Positions 34,127 through 46,489 are shown, counted from the first letter of the stretch. The stretch: DNA of 64,000 nucleotides from Yponomeuta sedellus (GCA_934045075.1 OW203724.1:1542501-1606500), one strand, 5' to 3'. A program made the numbers and translations. Notes: a model not told the origin generated them from the sequence alone.

Positions 34127-35221
34127 ATAAACTCGATGAAGTGATGGTTTCGTCGTTGTTATTTCACTATGCTCACAAATTGTTGAATGTCAAACTTTGT
34201 TTACAAGACTTCAGGTCTTCAAACCATAGACAAAAATGGCTGACTGCGTTTTTGGCTGTTTAGCAAAGCAAAGTTTTATAATATATTTTTTAGTTGCTTT
34301 TAGGTCCTCAAAAAATGTTCGATATTAGGTGAATACTCACCCAGTACCCCAGAAAGGGATTATCATTATTACTTGTTAAGGTGCTCATGGGGCGATCAAT
34401 ATTTTGTAGGGCATAGGCCAGTTTGCTGAAGCAAGAATTGATGACTTGTATGAGGTGATTTCGACGCAAAGGTAAGCGCGATGTGCAGATTTCAAAGCCA
34501 GATTTCAAATTCCGATAGTATCCTGAGAGATAGATATATAGATGGAATATTTTTATCGTACACAGAAATTACAGTAACAGAAATTATATAAAAATATAAT
34601 ACAATTGGCGGCCTTATTACTAAAACCATTACTGAGTACATTAAGGACATTATTTGACCCAGAGGGTGCAGTGCGGAGGGCCTTCCATACCTGTCCCACA
34701 GGCTGCCTATATAAAATGACTGGCAGTAAGCCCTTAATACAGTCATATATCCTCTTTGGTATGCATACCTGCAACCAAGTGTATTGTATCTAACTGCCAG
34801 CGCTCACCGCCTCCTATCAATCGTAATCACTAACAGTGCTATCACACTAGCGATTTGCGAGCGATTTAAAAACGGGCCGATTGCCGGCGGCACGCCGCGT
34901 TGACGCCGCGACGACGCAGCGTTCATGATTGATGGTGATGATGAAGGGTATTTAAATACATTCATCTACTTCATTTTTTATTGAGAAAATTTACTTTTCT
35001 GTTTGTACGTGCCGAAAAACAAAAATGTTTCTAAAATATCCGTAATTTCTAGCAAAAATAATCTAGCAAAACCTCGGACCACTTTTATCCAAAGTATACA
35101 TAAAAAATACTCCCAGATACGTCGTCAAATTACATCTATCTGCTTATGTGTCCTGCGGCTTCGAAGTAACAAAGCCAGCAGTGTATTTCCTTTATCTGAC
35201 AATCTAGGGTACTCTAATTTA

Positions 35222-35335
35222 ATATATAAAAATCTCGTGTCACAGTGTTTATAAGCGAACTGCTCCGAAAAGGATTCACCGATTTTTATAAAAACAATTG
35301 TGAATCCTTGGTATGTCTGAGAATAGGTGTTAGGC
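35222..35335 (+). mobile_element. Helitron-like 5' fragment
   Basis: ATATAAAAATCTCGTGTCAC ... GGATTCACCGATTTTTATAA follows the usual 5' part of lepidopteran Helitron repeats. The 3' end is missing. Confidence 0.35.
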
Positions 35336-38284
35336 TAATTAATATGGCAAGTTTTTTTTATTATAATTAAATACAGATGGATTGATTTTTGACGGATGCC
35401 AGACCTAACAGCAGCCCTAGGTGCCCTCGCGATCATTGGGTGACAGATTAACAGCGCATGACGTACGTTAGCCGAATAAGCAAACAAACGCTATAAGTGC
35501 AGTGACGCGGCGGTTTATAAACCGTGGACACCTCCATGTGTGTGGTCCTTGGCCAGCCAGCTATAACACATACATAAAAACATAACGCACATCTGAAGGT
35601 GTAACTTTGAATAAGCAGGGACACAAACCCATTAAATTGGTACCACTCATCCAGAAGACTGACGACAATTTACAGCATTTCGTTGTTATCGCTACAAAGT
35701 GTAATTTATAAAAATACGAGGCCTCTGAAACATTCAGAAGCAAAATAAGTTGTTACCTTTTTCGCTTTGCCACAGACTAAATGGTATTTATAGTCTAAAA
35801 TGTCGCTTAAAAGTGGAATCATGTTATTATAAGACCGTAAGTGTTTAGATATGATAAGTACCAACTTTTTGACTTCATTAAATGCTACAATATAATATAC
35901 AATGAGAGGTAGGAGCAAAGTACCGTAAATTTCAGTTTCGCGAAGTCCCCCCTAGGACAAAATTTCGGGGCTTTTTCTTTAGATGATGATGTCCTCCACA
36001 ACGATTCCATTGACGGCGACACATGGTGACACCTTGGCAATTATAAATTTAGCCGACTTGTATCTCACGCCCGGCGCACCCGAGCATGCGCACGGGCGTG
36101 AGATGCAAATCCGAATTTGGTTTTAAATGTACGGTCACAGCTGACGCAATAAAGTTGGCTGAGTTAAATGTGTAATTGTAGGAGGGCTTAGGACGAGTTC
36201 TCCGAATCTGGCGTTTGGCATCGAGGTCTTCATGACGCGCTTGTTCAAAAGCACTACATTGCCAAATATTAAAAAAATACTCAATGACGACGAAATATTT
36301 TTAAATCTAAAAATACTTTACATTCAACTCATTTTTTTTAAACGGCCAAGCGCGCGTCGGGATACTCGCAGTGTAGGGTTCCATAGAAGGGGTTGATTAC
36401 CTACTTCACAGAACTAACCACTTCATCATTTTATAAGTGGTTGACTACTTGGTGTCTTGTCACATCTCGGTGTTTTCCTTTTAAGTCAATTATGTGCTAC
36501 TGCCTTGAACTTTTTCATCATCTTCATCATCATAATTAGCCGGTGTTAGTCCGCCGGCCTGCCCTTTGGTGATTTTTTCCACTTTTCTGTAATCAACCGT
36601 TTAGCCATAAAGATTGCGATTATAAAAAGAACTTTAAACTTCTATTTCACAAACGGGTCCCTTTTTTTACAACACACCGAAGATTTTACATTTTGATACA
36701 TTATGTTCTAGGCAAGAAAAAAAAGATTGCGTGATTAATCTATGCCAAATATTAGCTTTCTAGTATTGTTTCTAGCGAAGACGGGGGCAGACTGATATGG
36801 CAAAACTATAAGATCTCCATATCGACTACGGATCCCTAAAAAAAGAATGTAATAGTCCCTTAATTTTCTCATTATAAGAGCCTACAAACCAAAGCAAATG
36901 TAAAGTTTAAGATAAAATATTTTATTTGAGGACACAAGTCTAGGTTTGATTGTGCTGGCAACTGAGAATAACGTTTTTTTTTCCTAGCCTATATATGTTG
37001 CACTACAGGGCACAAGCCTTGAAGTAGCTAGTAAAGGTTATTAAAGGCTGTTAAAAGCGCCTGCCTTTTGCAAGAACGTTTGTTAAAACATCCTTGGGGA
37101 GGCACCACGCCCTCTTTAAAATTTTCAATAACGGACCTGAAACCAATTAGTCTCGCGCACGGTTAAGTACAAGCTATAACCAATTTGCGCAAGTTAAAAT
37201 GAGCGCAGTGTATCAAAGTAAACAGTGCCACTATAAGGCAACGGATGTTCCGTGTAGAGTCCAGCAAATTTGTTCAAATATCTCTCAGCTCTTGTGACTG
37301 TTAATGCACGGTCATAGAGGTGGGATTGGATTGATTTGTCGCTCGGTAAGCTTGTCTGTAAGTGGAGTGAGTGGTGGTGAGAGCAGCCTGGGTGGGCGAT
37401 GCATGGAGTGCTCGGCACACACGCGCCCAACACCGGTAGCCAACGCAAACAGCCCCGCTTCACTTACTTGCGTTTAGCGACTAGATACCTATTATAGTTC
37501 GTCATTTAGAGAAAGTCGTCGTGTCGTCGAATACTCACATACCTAGCAGTCATCTTCAAGTGGTGCTCGGATCTTACCAACCGCAAATTATGCCTGATCA
37601 AGTATATTCAAAATGAATCCATAAAAAATCAACGCCCGAGGCGTAATGGAAAAGTTTACCTGGGGCCAGAGGGGAGCGTTTAGCGTCACCCGCTCGCCGC
37701 AAAAATTAATCTGAGTTAATTAAATTTGATTTATTTATACGGAGGGCAAGCGGGTGGGGGCTATGAAATCACAACAAGCCGACTAATGAGAGCCGTTGTC
37801 CGGCTTCGTTCTCGGATAAAATTGTGTTTTGTGCGATTGATGAAGGTTTTATCCGCTTCTCTGAACCTTTACTCCGGTTAATTGTAAAGAATGTGGCGAT
37901 CTTCTTATTTTTTGCATTCTACGACATACGCGCCTCTACATGCTATGTATACGTTCAGCATGTATGGTCTTATCTTATTAAAAAGGCAGTGGAAGTCGTG
38001 TGTTCCAGCGGTAAAAACACATAGAGCGCGGCCCCTGCTATTTGTACAGCGGCAATTGGAAACTGCATTATTAAATCGCTTTTGTTTAGGCGCTACAGCC
38101 ACAACACTTGCCGCGATGCTCGAGTTGTGTTGTGGCGCGGCAAACACGCGGTTTTGTTACGCTGCCGACGAATCAGAACCTAACTGTGTTTGTGAATTGT
38201 ATTCAGCCGCATGAATTTTGCTCTAAAACATTTTCGTATAGTCGAATAAATGCTTGTATCTAGCAATGTATTATATCAATTCTT
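35336..38284. other. Mostly unique, repeat-poor stretch
   Basis: About 3 kb without recognised mobile elements, apart from a small hairpin (36062). Moderately GC-rich patches lie at 37380-37460 and 37670-37880. No exon could be supported. Confidence 0.4.
36062..36104. repeat. GC-rich 12-bp-arm hairpin
   Basis: ATCTCACGCCCG and CGGGCGTGAGAT are separated by 19 nt in otherwise AT-rich sequence. Confidence 0.6.
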
Positions 38285-38299
38285 TCTTTTTTTTATTTA

Positions 38300-38605
38300 C
38301 GTCAAGAAACGTTCCACTGCATGGCACGTTCCTTCTCTCAGAGAGAGTATGGGATAAATTACTACGCGTGCCCACCCCGGATTGGAAATTTCAAGCGCTG
38401 ATGTATTTGAGCACCTCAGACACTCAGGTTTTCTCACGATGTTTTCCTTTACGGTTAGCGAGTGGTATTAATTGCTACTATAAGCTCACAAATGGACATA
38501 GCTTAGAAACCAAAGTCATTAGTACATGCGCGCAATGGGTATCGAACCTGGGTCTCTCGCTTCCGAGTCCATTATTCTACCCACTGTACTACCGCCGCTT
38601 TTTTA
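38300..38605 (-). mobile_element. Lepidopteran tRNA-derived SINE, minus strand
   Basis: On the minus strand the tRNA-like head GGCGGTAGTACAGTGGGTAG ... CAGGTTCGATACCC is followed by the CGTAAAGGAAAACATCGTGA core and then the CTCTCTGAGAGAAGG end. Confidence 0.7.
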
Positions 38606-39251
38606 CTACTAATTACAGTTCAGTACATAATTGGACGATGGATGACTTTGTGGTGCTAAATCGTCAGAATTTAATAATTAATGTTTAATGTATGTACTGT
38701 TCACTTAAATATTTACAATGCACTAGTTCCATTGACATACTGGGGCATTTTATGATACATATTTATTATGACAGTTCGATGTACATTGATTAGCCGAATA
38801 GTATGTTCAAGTACTCGTCCTACTTATTCATTTGTGGATTAACTGGCTATGCAATATACAGTAGGTACATCGAATAGAGAACTTGCAATAAAAATGTTCT
38901 AATATAATCAAAGTGTATATTTCATTCTCTACAACGAATAATTCTCACAATATAGGTTATATTGTGAAAAGTATTAGTAATTCTAGTAACGTGATACAAA
39001 AACGTACCATCTAGATCGGACTCAAACTATGAAGCGTATAATGTAACGCATAATGTATGAAGCGTTTATCAATATCCGAATTAACTCGCAAAATAATGTT
39101 TCATGCAAGGGAGGGTGTACACCCTTTTAAGATACGATTATAGTTCAAAGAAAAAACGAAATCGAAATCGAATAGACACATTGCCATTGTATGTTTTAGT
39201 ACTTATGCTCATTAAACGCGCATGCGTATTAATAATAATTAATAAAATATT

Positions 39252-39660
39252 TAAAAACCTATTTAGAGGCTAAAAATTTCACGCATGCCGGGATTCGAAC
39301 CCGCAACCTCTGGCTATCCGTGCCAGCGCTCTACCAATTGAGCCAATGGGCGACTCACGGCATCAGTGAAATTTCGAACCTCTTTACACTGTTCTCTGTA
39401 TTACGTACAGGCAGCGACATCTGACTTAAGCAAATTGCATTACTTACAGCCCCGAAATTTCACTGATGCCGTGAGTCGCCCATTGGCTCAATTGGTAGAG
39501 CGCTGGCACGGATAGCCAGAGGTTGCGGGTTCGAATCCCGGCATGGGTGAAATTTTTAGCCTCTAAATAGGTTTCTAAATTTGTTCCTTAGCACGGGTTA
39601 GTGCATTAAAAATAAAAATAGTATAATAATAAAAAATAAAAATAGTATAATAATCAAATA
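39252..39660 (+). mobile_element. Full-length foldback tRNA-SINE
   Basis: The left arm (39252-39376) and right arm (39453-39574) are inverted copies of one tRNA-like unit of about 122 bp, separated by a 76-nt loop. The right arm holds a complete tRNA-like fold (39478-39549) with D-stem GCTC/GAGC, anticodon stem CTGGC/GCCAG and T-arm GGGTTCGAATCCC. The anticodon loop ACGGATA lacks U33. A tail of TTAGCACGGGTTAGTGC and repeated AAAAATAGTATAATAA follows. No clear target duplication is visible in the AT-rich flanks. Confidence 0.75.
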
Positions 39661-39840
39661 ATAATACAATAACAAAAAAAGTTGTCACAAGAACTGATGG
39701 TGTGATTTTATTTTTGTTGAGTTTTCCAAACAATGCTACTTCAATCTAAGTTCCATGCGAATTCCCCATTGTCATAATACATAGATGATGAAATGTAGTT
39801 CTACGAACAAGGGCACTGGTAGGTAGCTACTTATAGATTT

Positions 39841-41517
39841 ATGGGTGTTTTCTCGTGGTCCCATTATTTTGTCCCGTTAACGGGTCCACGAGGGATAACT
39901 ATCCCTCGTGGTCCCGTTATACGTCATAAACGGGTCCACGAGGGATAAACTATTTCTCGTAGTCCCATTAAAGAAGATGATGCCTCCTGTGTAATGGAAA
40001 AATAGATACAACATAATATACATAACGCGACACAAAGTACGATAGATTTTAAAAGCAGAAAGTATTAGGCGCTCATATAAAGGAGAGCTCTGCTTTTAGG
40101 CTCGCACAAGGAGGACCTTTAGCTCCTTTTGAATAAATGTTTGAGGAAAAGTATTAGGGTCTAATGAAATCGCAAGAAATGGAGAAAACATCACTTTTTT
40201 GTACTGTAGTAGACTAATATTTTTTTAAGCAAAGAAAGTACTAAATGTTTGAGAAAAAGTGTTAGGCTCTCATGAAAGCGCAAGATATAATATAAGACAA
40301 AGTTTCTTATTCTTGCCAATTAAAATTATAGCAATGATCTGGGCTCATTTAAGCCATTATTTATTTATCCATGAAATGCGATATTAGGATATGTACCCTA
40401 GCGCTTGAAATTGCCAATCCGACGTTGGCAAGTGTGGTTATTAAGCTCATACTCCGCCTCTCAGAGAAGGCCTCCAGTAGAACGTTTCTGAACATCTCTG
40501 GCCTGCAGTAGAACGTTTATTAAATATACATAAAAAAATGCATACCCAGACCACAGTACTTTCTTAAAAGAAACAGTTTTGACCATAAATAATAACCCGC
40601 TTCTTTATCTACAGGGTTATGTCTGAAATGCGTAATTCTTAAGAGTGGATTAGAATTTTGTCATTTATGATAACTGTTTCAAAATTATTTGTTTCAAATA
40701 CTGAAAATCGTTCGTTTACAAAAAAAAAGGAAGTTTCGTTTTTATTTTACATTGTATTGACGTTGTTTGATAGACAATGGTTATAACCATAATTTTTTAC
40801 ACCTATGTGTTATTTATTTTGTGTTAAAACTATACAAACTTGTAGTGCAAGTGAAGGTGCCACTGGATCGCATCATTACAAAGAAGGCGCAACGGCAAAA
40901 GTTTTTTCATATACCCAGCACGGACATTCTTTATTATCTGTTCTAGAAAAATCATCACTTGAGTTGTTTTAAAACAAACTCTTCGAACGTTTGTTATTTC
41001 AAAAAAACCCGTTACGGAAACGCAATCACCTCCTCCATCTCCATGTGAGCCTAGTACTTTTTTCCAGAAGCATCCGAGACCCCTAAAGGGGTGATCAAAT
41101 CACAGATTTTTCCATCTATTTATAAAATTACGCCTATTTTTTCGTGAGAGCCTAGTACGTTTTCCAAAATCGAAACTTGACCCGGACTCTATCTCTGTTT
41201 AACTAATAAACTATACAATAAGCTACCCATGACCTCATGCAATCCCAGTGATTTCTTTTCTAGTAAAACTTAATTCAGGAAAGTTGCAACGGAAGAAGGA
41301 TACAGGGAGCAAAGGGAGAAGGAGAGAAACGTGGTGCTGAACGTGACAAGTCAGAGAAAATTCTTATATAGGAGGCATCATATTTATTAACGGGACCACG
41401 AGAAATAGTTTATCCCTCGTGGACCCGTTGATGACATATAACGGGACCACGAGGGATAGTTATCCCTCGTGGAACCGTTAACGGGACAAAATAATGGGAC
41501 CACGAGAAAACACCCAT
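39841..41517. mobile_element. 1677-bp non-autonomous TIR element with compound palindromic ends
   Basis: Left (39841-39988) and right (41370-41517) ends are about 148-bp near-perfect inverted repeats beginning ATGGGTGTTTTCTCGTGG. Each end is itself built from smaller palindromes around CCACGAGGGATA and TATCCCTCGTGG, so each can fold alone. ATTT flanks both sides (39837-39840 and 41518-41521), a possible 4-bp target duplication. The interior has no long frame, but subterminal GAGCCTAGTAC-like motifs and a SINE fragment at about 40400-40505 can be seen. The superfamily is not clear from the ends. The transposase would have to come from an autonomous relative. Confidence 0.8.
40400..40505 (+). 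mobile_element. SINE 3' fragment inside the 1.68-kb TIR element
   Basis: TTGAAATTGCCAATCCGACG and CCGCCTCTCAGAGAAGGC match the 3' part of the lepidopteran SINE at 17235. It was either captured by, or inserted into, the TIR element. Confidence 0.5.
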
Positions 41518-41812
41518 ATTTATTTTATGCTTAACAAATTGTTAATTGGTAGCAATACCCGCGTTGGTGAAGTAATTAAGTAAGGTTTCAAACCAAGCCA
41601 TTAACACATATTTTATACTGATTCGTGTAATTATCGTGTTCAAAATTAATTAGTTAGTCGAGTACCTATTGAAAAAACCGTTTAATTAACACCGTACCTG
41701 CTTTATTCGCTCGCTCCTTGTCATTCGCTTTTGGTAGGCGTACAATAACTCCGTCATAGGTACATTACGGGCACCGGCGAAATCCAAAATGTACCTGTAA
41801 TGATATTATACC

Positions 41813-41955
41813 TTGATGATACCTTTATATGTCCCCACTGCTGGGGCATGGGACTCTTCCTGCATCGGTGGGACCCTTCCACCACGGGGGTCAAACCCGG
41901 GTTGGTGGAGGATTGTGGGCCTTACTGTCAGAAGTTGTCAAGACGTTATGTACTA
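41813..41955 (-). mobile_element. 5S-derived SINE 3' fragment, minus strand
   Basis: On the minus strand CACAATCCTCCACCAACCCG ... GATGCAGGAAGAGTCCC ... GGGGACATATAAAGG matches the SINE 3' region. Confidence 0.6.
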
Positions 41956-42085
41956 TGTTATCATGGAGTTTATACGTTTAAATAAACTCACGCCTGTACT
42001 CCGGAGGATAAGGCAGTCTCGATCCTGACTAGCCTCTTTTGCTTAAGGCCGCTCCTCAAGTAGCAATTCCCATACAAACGTAGTT

Positions 42086-42134
42086 CGGTATTGATTTACA
42101 AACGAACATCGAGATCGTTTGTAAATCAATACCG
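42086..42134. repeat. Perfect 20-bp-arm hairpin
   Basis: CGGTATTGATTTACAAACGA at 42086-42105 is repeated inverted at 42115-42134, with a 9-nt loop. Confidence 0.7.
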
Positions 42135-42523
42135 TTTAAAGGACACAGATCGAGGTTTGATCGTGAATTGGATCTTCTTAGAATTTAATTTCAATTAATT
42201 GAATCTTAACTTAACAAAAAGAAATTCTACCCTTGATACAAATATTTGTACGTTATACCTAGAAAGAGTTCTATTTTATCCATCGGACACTCGGGGATTT
42301 AAAAAAAACAATATATTCATAGGCGTAACATGTAAATCTTGTGTAACAAGTAAATTAACTATTTAGCTAATACATATCTTTCTATTAATAAAAAAAAATA
42401 TGTATACGACTTCAATAACATAGTTTAAATACACTTAAAAATTCTATTAATAAATAAAACAAAAACAAAACAAATCACATAATATGATAAGTATTTAGTC
42501 TGCCTATAGTACGCTTGTATACG

Positions 42524-42563
42524 AATTGATTCAGACTTAAAAATAGTTAAGTCTGAATCAATT
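42524..42563. repeat. Perfect 17-bp-arm hairpin
   Basis: AATTGATTCAGACTTAA at 42524-42540 is repeated inverted at 42547-42563, with a 6-nt loop. Confidence 0.7.
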
Positions 42564-42787
42564 CATTTCACATTGGATATGTGGATTGTATGGATATAGT
42601 TTATCCTACTTAATTAATTAAAATCCGATCAATAAATAAAAACAAAATAAATTAAACATCACATAAATTAAAGTTACAAACTCTTTAAGAACAGTAAAAT
42701 TGTATTATTATTACTATATATTATTTATTACTATATATTATTAATACTATTATATAATTTATACATATTATTTATTTATTTTCTTGT

Positions 42788-42985
42788 CTGCCCTTATTTG
42801 CCCTGTATAGGACATTCAAAACTGTCTGCAATTACGCTCCGGATGGAATTGTCGCTGCCATGGACTCGATTAAGGATGGACTCAATCCTTTTACGAATTA
42901 CAGCATAGAAATCATCGCCGTAGTCCCGGTAGCATCCTGAACACATTATTGTATTGGACTCGCAGAGCGCTGTAGGTCTTTAATA
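42788..42985 (-). pseudogene. LINE C-terminal fragment, second family
   Basis: The minus strand reads YRDYGDDFYAVIRKRIESIL and NRVHGSDNSIRSVIADSFE, ending QGK then a stop. It shares the -AI/VIRKRI-S-L-R-- motif with 6400-6546. An upstream part reads VQYNNVFRMLPG in another frame, so it is frameshifted. Confidence 0.6.
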
Positions 42986-43302
42986 CACACACAGGCTGCT
43001 TGTGTAAAAAAATTTACAGTATGCCATAAATAATTAAATAATGACTTCCACACAACACCATCACTTGCTATGGTCCTAAACTAGGATACTCCGTGCAGTG
43101 GTAAGGTGAGTACAACACATACATAAAAATAAACCATTGTGAACGTTATGGTCTTATTTTATAAAAACACGATTTCTTAAATCACTCCTCAGATGCAGTT
43201 TAATTAGCCTGTGCTTAAGTAAAAGTCGTAATCACAGATTATTTAAACTGCCTCTGAAGCGTGTTTTAGAGGAATTATGCTTTAAAAAATAACATCGTTA
43301 GT

Positions 43303-43461
43303 ATTTTAGACTAACCCCCGGTTTCTCGTACACTAACAGTCTGTTAATCTACTGTTAACAGTTGTCAGTTGTTTTTTTTGTATGCACTTTGCCCAACTGA
43401 CAGCTGTTAACAGTAGATTAACAACCTGTAGTGTACGAAAAACCGTGGGTTAGTATTTTAG
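43303..43461. mobile_element. MITE with 7-bp target duplication
   Basis: ATTTTAG is duplicated at 43303-43309 and 43455-43461. Between are long inverted repeats starting ACTAACCCCCGGTTTCTCGT and including ACACTAACAGTCTGTTAATC, closing in ACGAAAAACCGTGGGTTAGT. It is the same family as 49567-49707. Confidence 0.7.
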
Positions 43462-44695
43462 GTTGCCCTTCGGGAGATTTGACGTAGATTGAATAATTGC
43501 ACTTATAAATGGTTACTATTAAAATAAGGGATTTCCAAGAGACTCTTCTCAGTTAGTCTCTGACAATGTGATTTGAGTCATTAAAGTGATTTTAAATAAT
43601 TGATTTAAGATGTTTATTCAAATAAAAATACAGAAGTTGTTTCTGCCAAATTGCATAACAGTTTGTTGGCAGATGCTCTTGATTTTACAATTCAAAACAA
43701 TGTTTCAAATATCGGGTTTAAAATGTAACGTTATTAAAATCGTGCTTAGAGCGCTCTACAGAAAATCAAATCAAATATAAGTATTTTATTCAAAATTACA
43801 TATAAACTGTGACTTATTGAAAGTTAGTAAGTTAAACTAGGCGTCCATTTCAAAATCTAGATCATTTTGGAGAAAAAATGGACAAAAAAGTTCCAAACAT
43901 CGATTACAAAATTATTATAAGACATAACTCATGCATTGTATTGGTTTTAATTGTAGATATCATTGTCATCTAAATAATCCTAGCTTTATATTATTACAGT
44001 AACCCGTTTGGCACAAAGTGTACTCATATTTTATGAACCGCGTTTCAAGCAACCTTAATATATCTTCAGGGGTTTTATTACAGTCCAATGAAGGATGTAA
44101 CCTTTGCCAGCCTAAATCTTGGGAATGAAAGTTTATGTTTATTTCTAATATTTACATTGTGTTGGCTACCTACAGTAAATCGTTCAATAATGACCGCTCG
44201 CTCTATTTAACACATATGGTTTTAAGATTTAAGAGTGGTACAAAGCAAAAAATATCAAAAAAATACATTAAAAAAACAAATTCAAAAGGCGAACAAAACC
44301 TGTAAATGACAAACTCTATCCGACATGTTTAAAAAGTTGCGCATTTATAAATAACCTTCTATTGTTTTAGGAAAATACTTCCTACGGAAGCACTAAACAA
44401 AACCCTTTGCGTAGGTACTAAGCTAATTAACTAAGCTAAAGGCGAACTACATAACTTACGTATATAAAAACAGACGTTCTTTTGTGTGTGTGGAAGTGAA
44501 GGAGAAAGAAAACCAAACGAAGAGGTTCTCCGTTCGGCACGTAGGTACTATTTTCTAGTGGTTCCCTCCTATCCTGATATTTTACTCTAATCTTCCCAGC
44601 TTTCGACACTTATTTCTCTACGAAGATGCTATAATCCGTAATCTATTTTAGCTTCTCTTTGATGAATATACAAAAAAAAATCCGAGAACATATAT

Positions 44696-44895
44696 GTATT
44701 TAGAGGCTAAAAATTCCACCCATGCCGGGATTCGATGCGACCTCTGGCTATCTGTGCCAGCGCTCTTTCCAACTGAGCTAATGGGCGACTCACCGGCATC
44801 AGTGAAATTTTGAACCTCTTTACAATATTCTCTGTATTACGTACATACGTGTATTATTGTCCTTAGCACGGGTTAGTGCATTAAAAATAATATAC
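44696..44895 (+). mobile_element. tRNA-SINE copy, antisense-head form
   Basis: The order is antisense tRNA unit (ATTTAGAGGCTAAAAATTCC...), the GGCATCAGTGAAATTTTGAA middle, then the TTGTCCTTAGCACGGGTTAG tail. The sense arm is missing. Confidence 0.65.
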
Positions 44896-44939
44896 CGAGA
44901 ACATACGAGTATATTATGCATATTTTTAAAAATATTTTA

Positions 44940-45010
44940 TTTTATAATTTCATTAAATCATGTTGCGTTTATTTGGACATATGGAGCGAATAAAGGAAGA
45001 AATGTGGCGG
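44940..45010 (+). pseudogene. LINE C-terminal trace
   Basis: The stretch reads MLRLFGHMERIKEEM, matching the MLRWFGHVDRMKEE motif of the fragment at 20394. It then goes out of frame. Confidence 0.4.
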
Positions 45011-45558
45011 GCACACTGACAAATAAGGGATGTATTAGCGAAGACAACAAAAAAAGCCCGAACCCAGCTTGCGTGCATACAGCGTCTAGTGATTTTTTTA
45101 AGAGACAGTCAAGGAGCAATTCCGATACAAATGTATTTTGGTTTTCATTTACAAACGACATGTCTGATCGTAATACAACATTGCCAATACGTCTAGTAAT
45201 TTATAGTAGAGAACCCAAGTCAAGGGTTGATTGTGCTTACAACTGAGAACAAAATAATAAGACAAAATAAAGCTTTTCACAGAAAGGAGACGGATACGCT
45301 TTCATACATTCTTGGGCATAGGTGTAAAAAGATGAAAGTGATGTCAATTTAGAGCTTATATATTATCAAACCATCTCTGAAAGTTCTGCAGATTTTGGCA
45401 ATCTGAGAGCAGAGTTATAAGATATTTAGTAAAAGTGAGGTTATGCACCAAGTTGTCAATAAATTATACTAAACTTTTCCGTGTCCGTTACGATAGCAAG
45501 GTTCGCACAAGTTAAGCAAGATCAGAAGTCCGTAGAAAGAAAGCACTGGTCGGAGAAT

Positions 45559-45805
45559 GAAGAATGTTACCTAATTTTGATTATTAGCACTCCATATTCT
45601 CCGTCAAAAATAAAAAATACTAGTGAAAGAATTACTTCGATACGTTAATTAGTTTCCGATTTAGAAGTAAAACAAGTTGTAGCCGTACGACGCGGGCCGC
45701 CGGTTACGCTGTGACGTCATCGCACAACACGCTCAGTCTGGCTCACTCAGTCCGCTCGTAGTCGTGCGCCCGTGCCGTCGAAATTATACCTAAATACTTT
45801 TAAAA
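45559..45805 (+). repeat. Inverted partner of 47565-47768 (THAP/YqaJ 5' region)
   Basis: ATGAAGAATGTTAC and GTGACGTCAT..CACAAC.CGC occur here on + and, in the same order and at similar spacing, on the minus strand at 47768-47565. Both include TGACGTCA. They look like the 5' regions of two head-to-head copies of one gene family or element. Confidence 0.45.
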
Positions 45806-45934
45806 ATGTCCAATCCAAATACTAGGAAATCATGTGTTGTGCCTAAATATAAAAATACAACTACTAATTCGCCGGAAAACTTATTTTTTAAGTTCCAAAA
45901 GACGTTAAAATGCGAAAAAAATGGGTATTTATAG
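45806..45934 (+). pseudogene. THAP-domain N-terminus, truncated
   Basis: This is a 42-codon frame starting MSNPNTRKSCVVPKY and running through NLFFKFQK to a TAG. The C-V-V-P-(x)-C...LFF layout is that of a THAP zinc finger (C2CH), found in P-element-type and other transposon proteins and in host factors. The second Cys is replaced by Tyr and the frame stops early, so it is a relic. A promoter-like stretch with the CRE palindrome TGACGTCA lies about 95 bp upstream. The RTE fragment is inserted directly after it. Confidence 0.55.
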
Positions 45935-45951
45935 TTTTAATAAAACTATAG

Positions 45952-46470
45952 ATGGATTGGAAAGTTGCGTCACATCTTCGAGTCACCCTTGCCACAATGC
46001 CTGAAGACCAAGGTATTCAATCAATGCGTCCTGCCGGTCATGACATACGGAGCCGAGACGTGGAACCTGACAGTGAAACTAGCCCACCGATTGCATGTCA
46101 CTCAGCGAGCTATGGAAAGGTGTATGCTCGGAATCTCGTTAAGGGACAAAGTCCGGAACGAGATCATCCGACAAAAAACCAAAATCACTGACGTAGTTCA
46201 GAAGTGTAGCAGGCTGAAGTGGCAGTGGGCTGGTCACATCTGTCGCAGAACCGATGATCGTTGGAGCAGACGGATTCTCGAATGGAGACCACGACTCGGC
46301 AAGCGTAGTGTAGGACGCCCTCCGGCCAGATGGACCGACGACCTGAAAAAGGTGGCTGGTGGTGACTGGATGGCGAAAACGGGAGATCGGGTCTTGTGGC
46401 GCACCCTGGGGGAGGCTTATGTCCAGCAGTGGACTGCAATAGGCTGAAATGATGATGATGATGATGATAG
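45952..46470 (+). mobile_element. 5'-truncated RTE-clade LINE with TGA-repeat tail
   Basis: One frame (45965-46447) reads VLPVMTYGAETWNLTVKLA, AMERCMLGISLRDKVRNEII, LKWQWAGHICRRTDDRWSRR, KRSVGRPPARWTDDLKKVAG and EAYVQQWTAIG, then a stop. This is the C-terminus of an RTE-clade endonuclease-reverse transcriptase. It is followed at once by (ATG)n (46449-46467), the short microsatellite tail typical of RTE. No frameshift is seen. It is truncated at the 5' end and sits just after the THAP relic. Confidence 0.85.
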
Positions 46471-46489
46471 ATGGATAGATAGAGAACAC

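Noticed and set aside
39478..39549. Possible functional tRNA gene (good D and T arms)
   Set aside because: The anticodon loop lacks U33, the unit is one arm of a repeated foldback SINE, and many copies are in the window.
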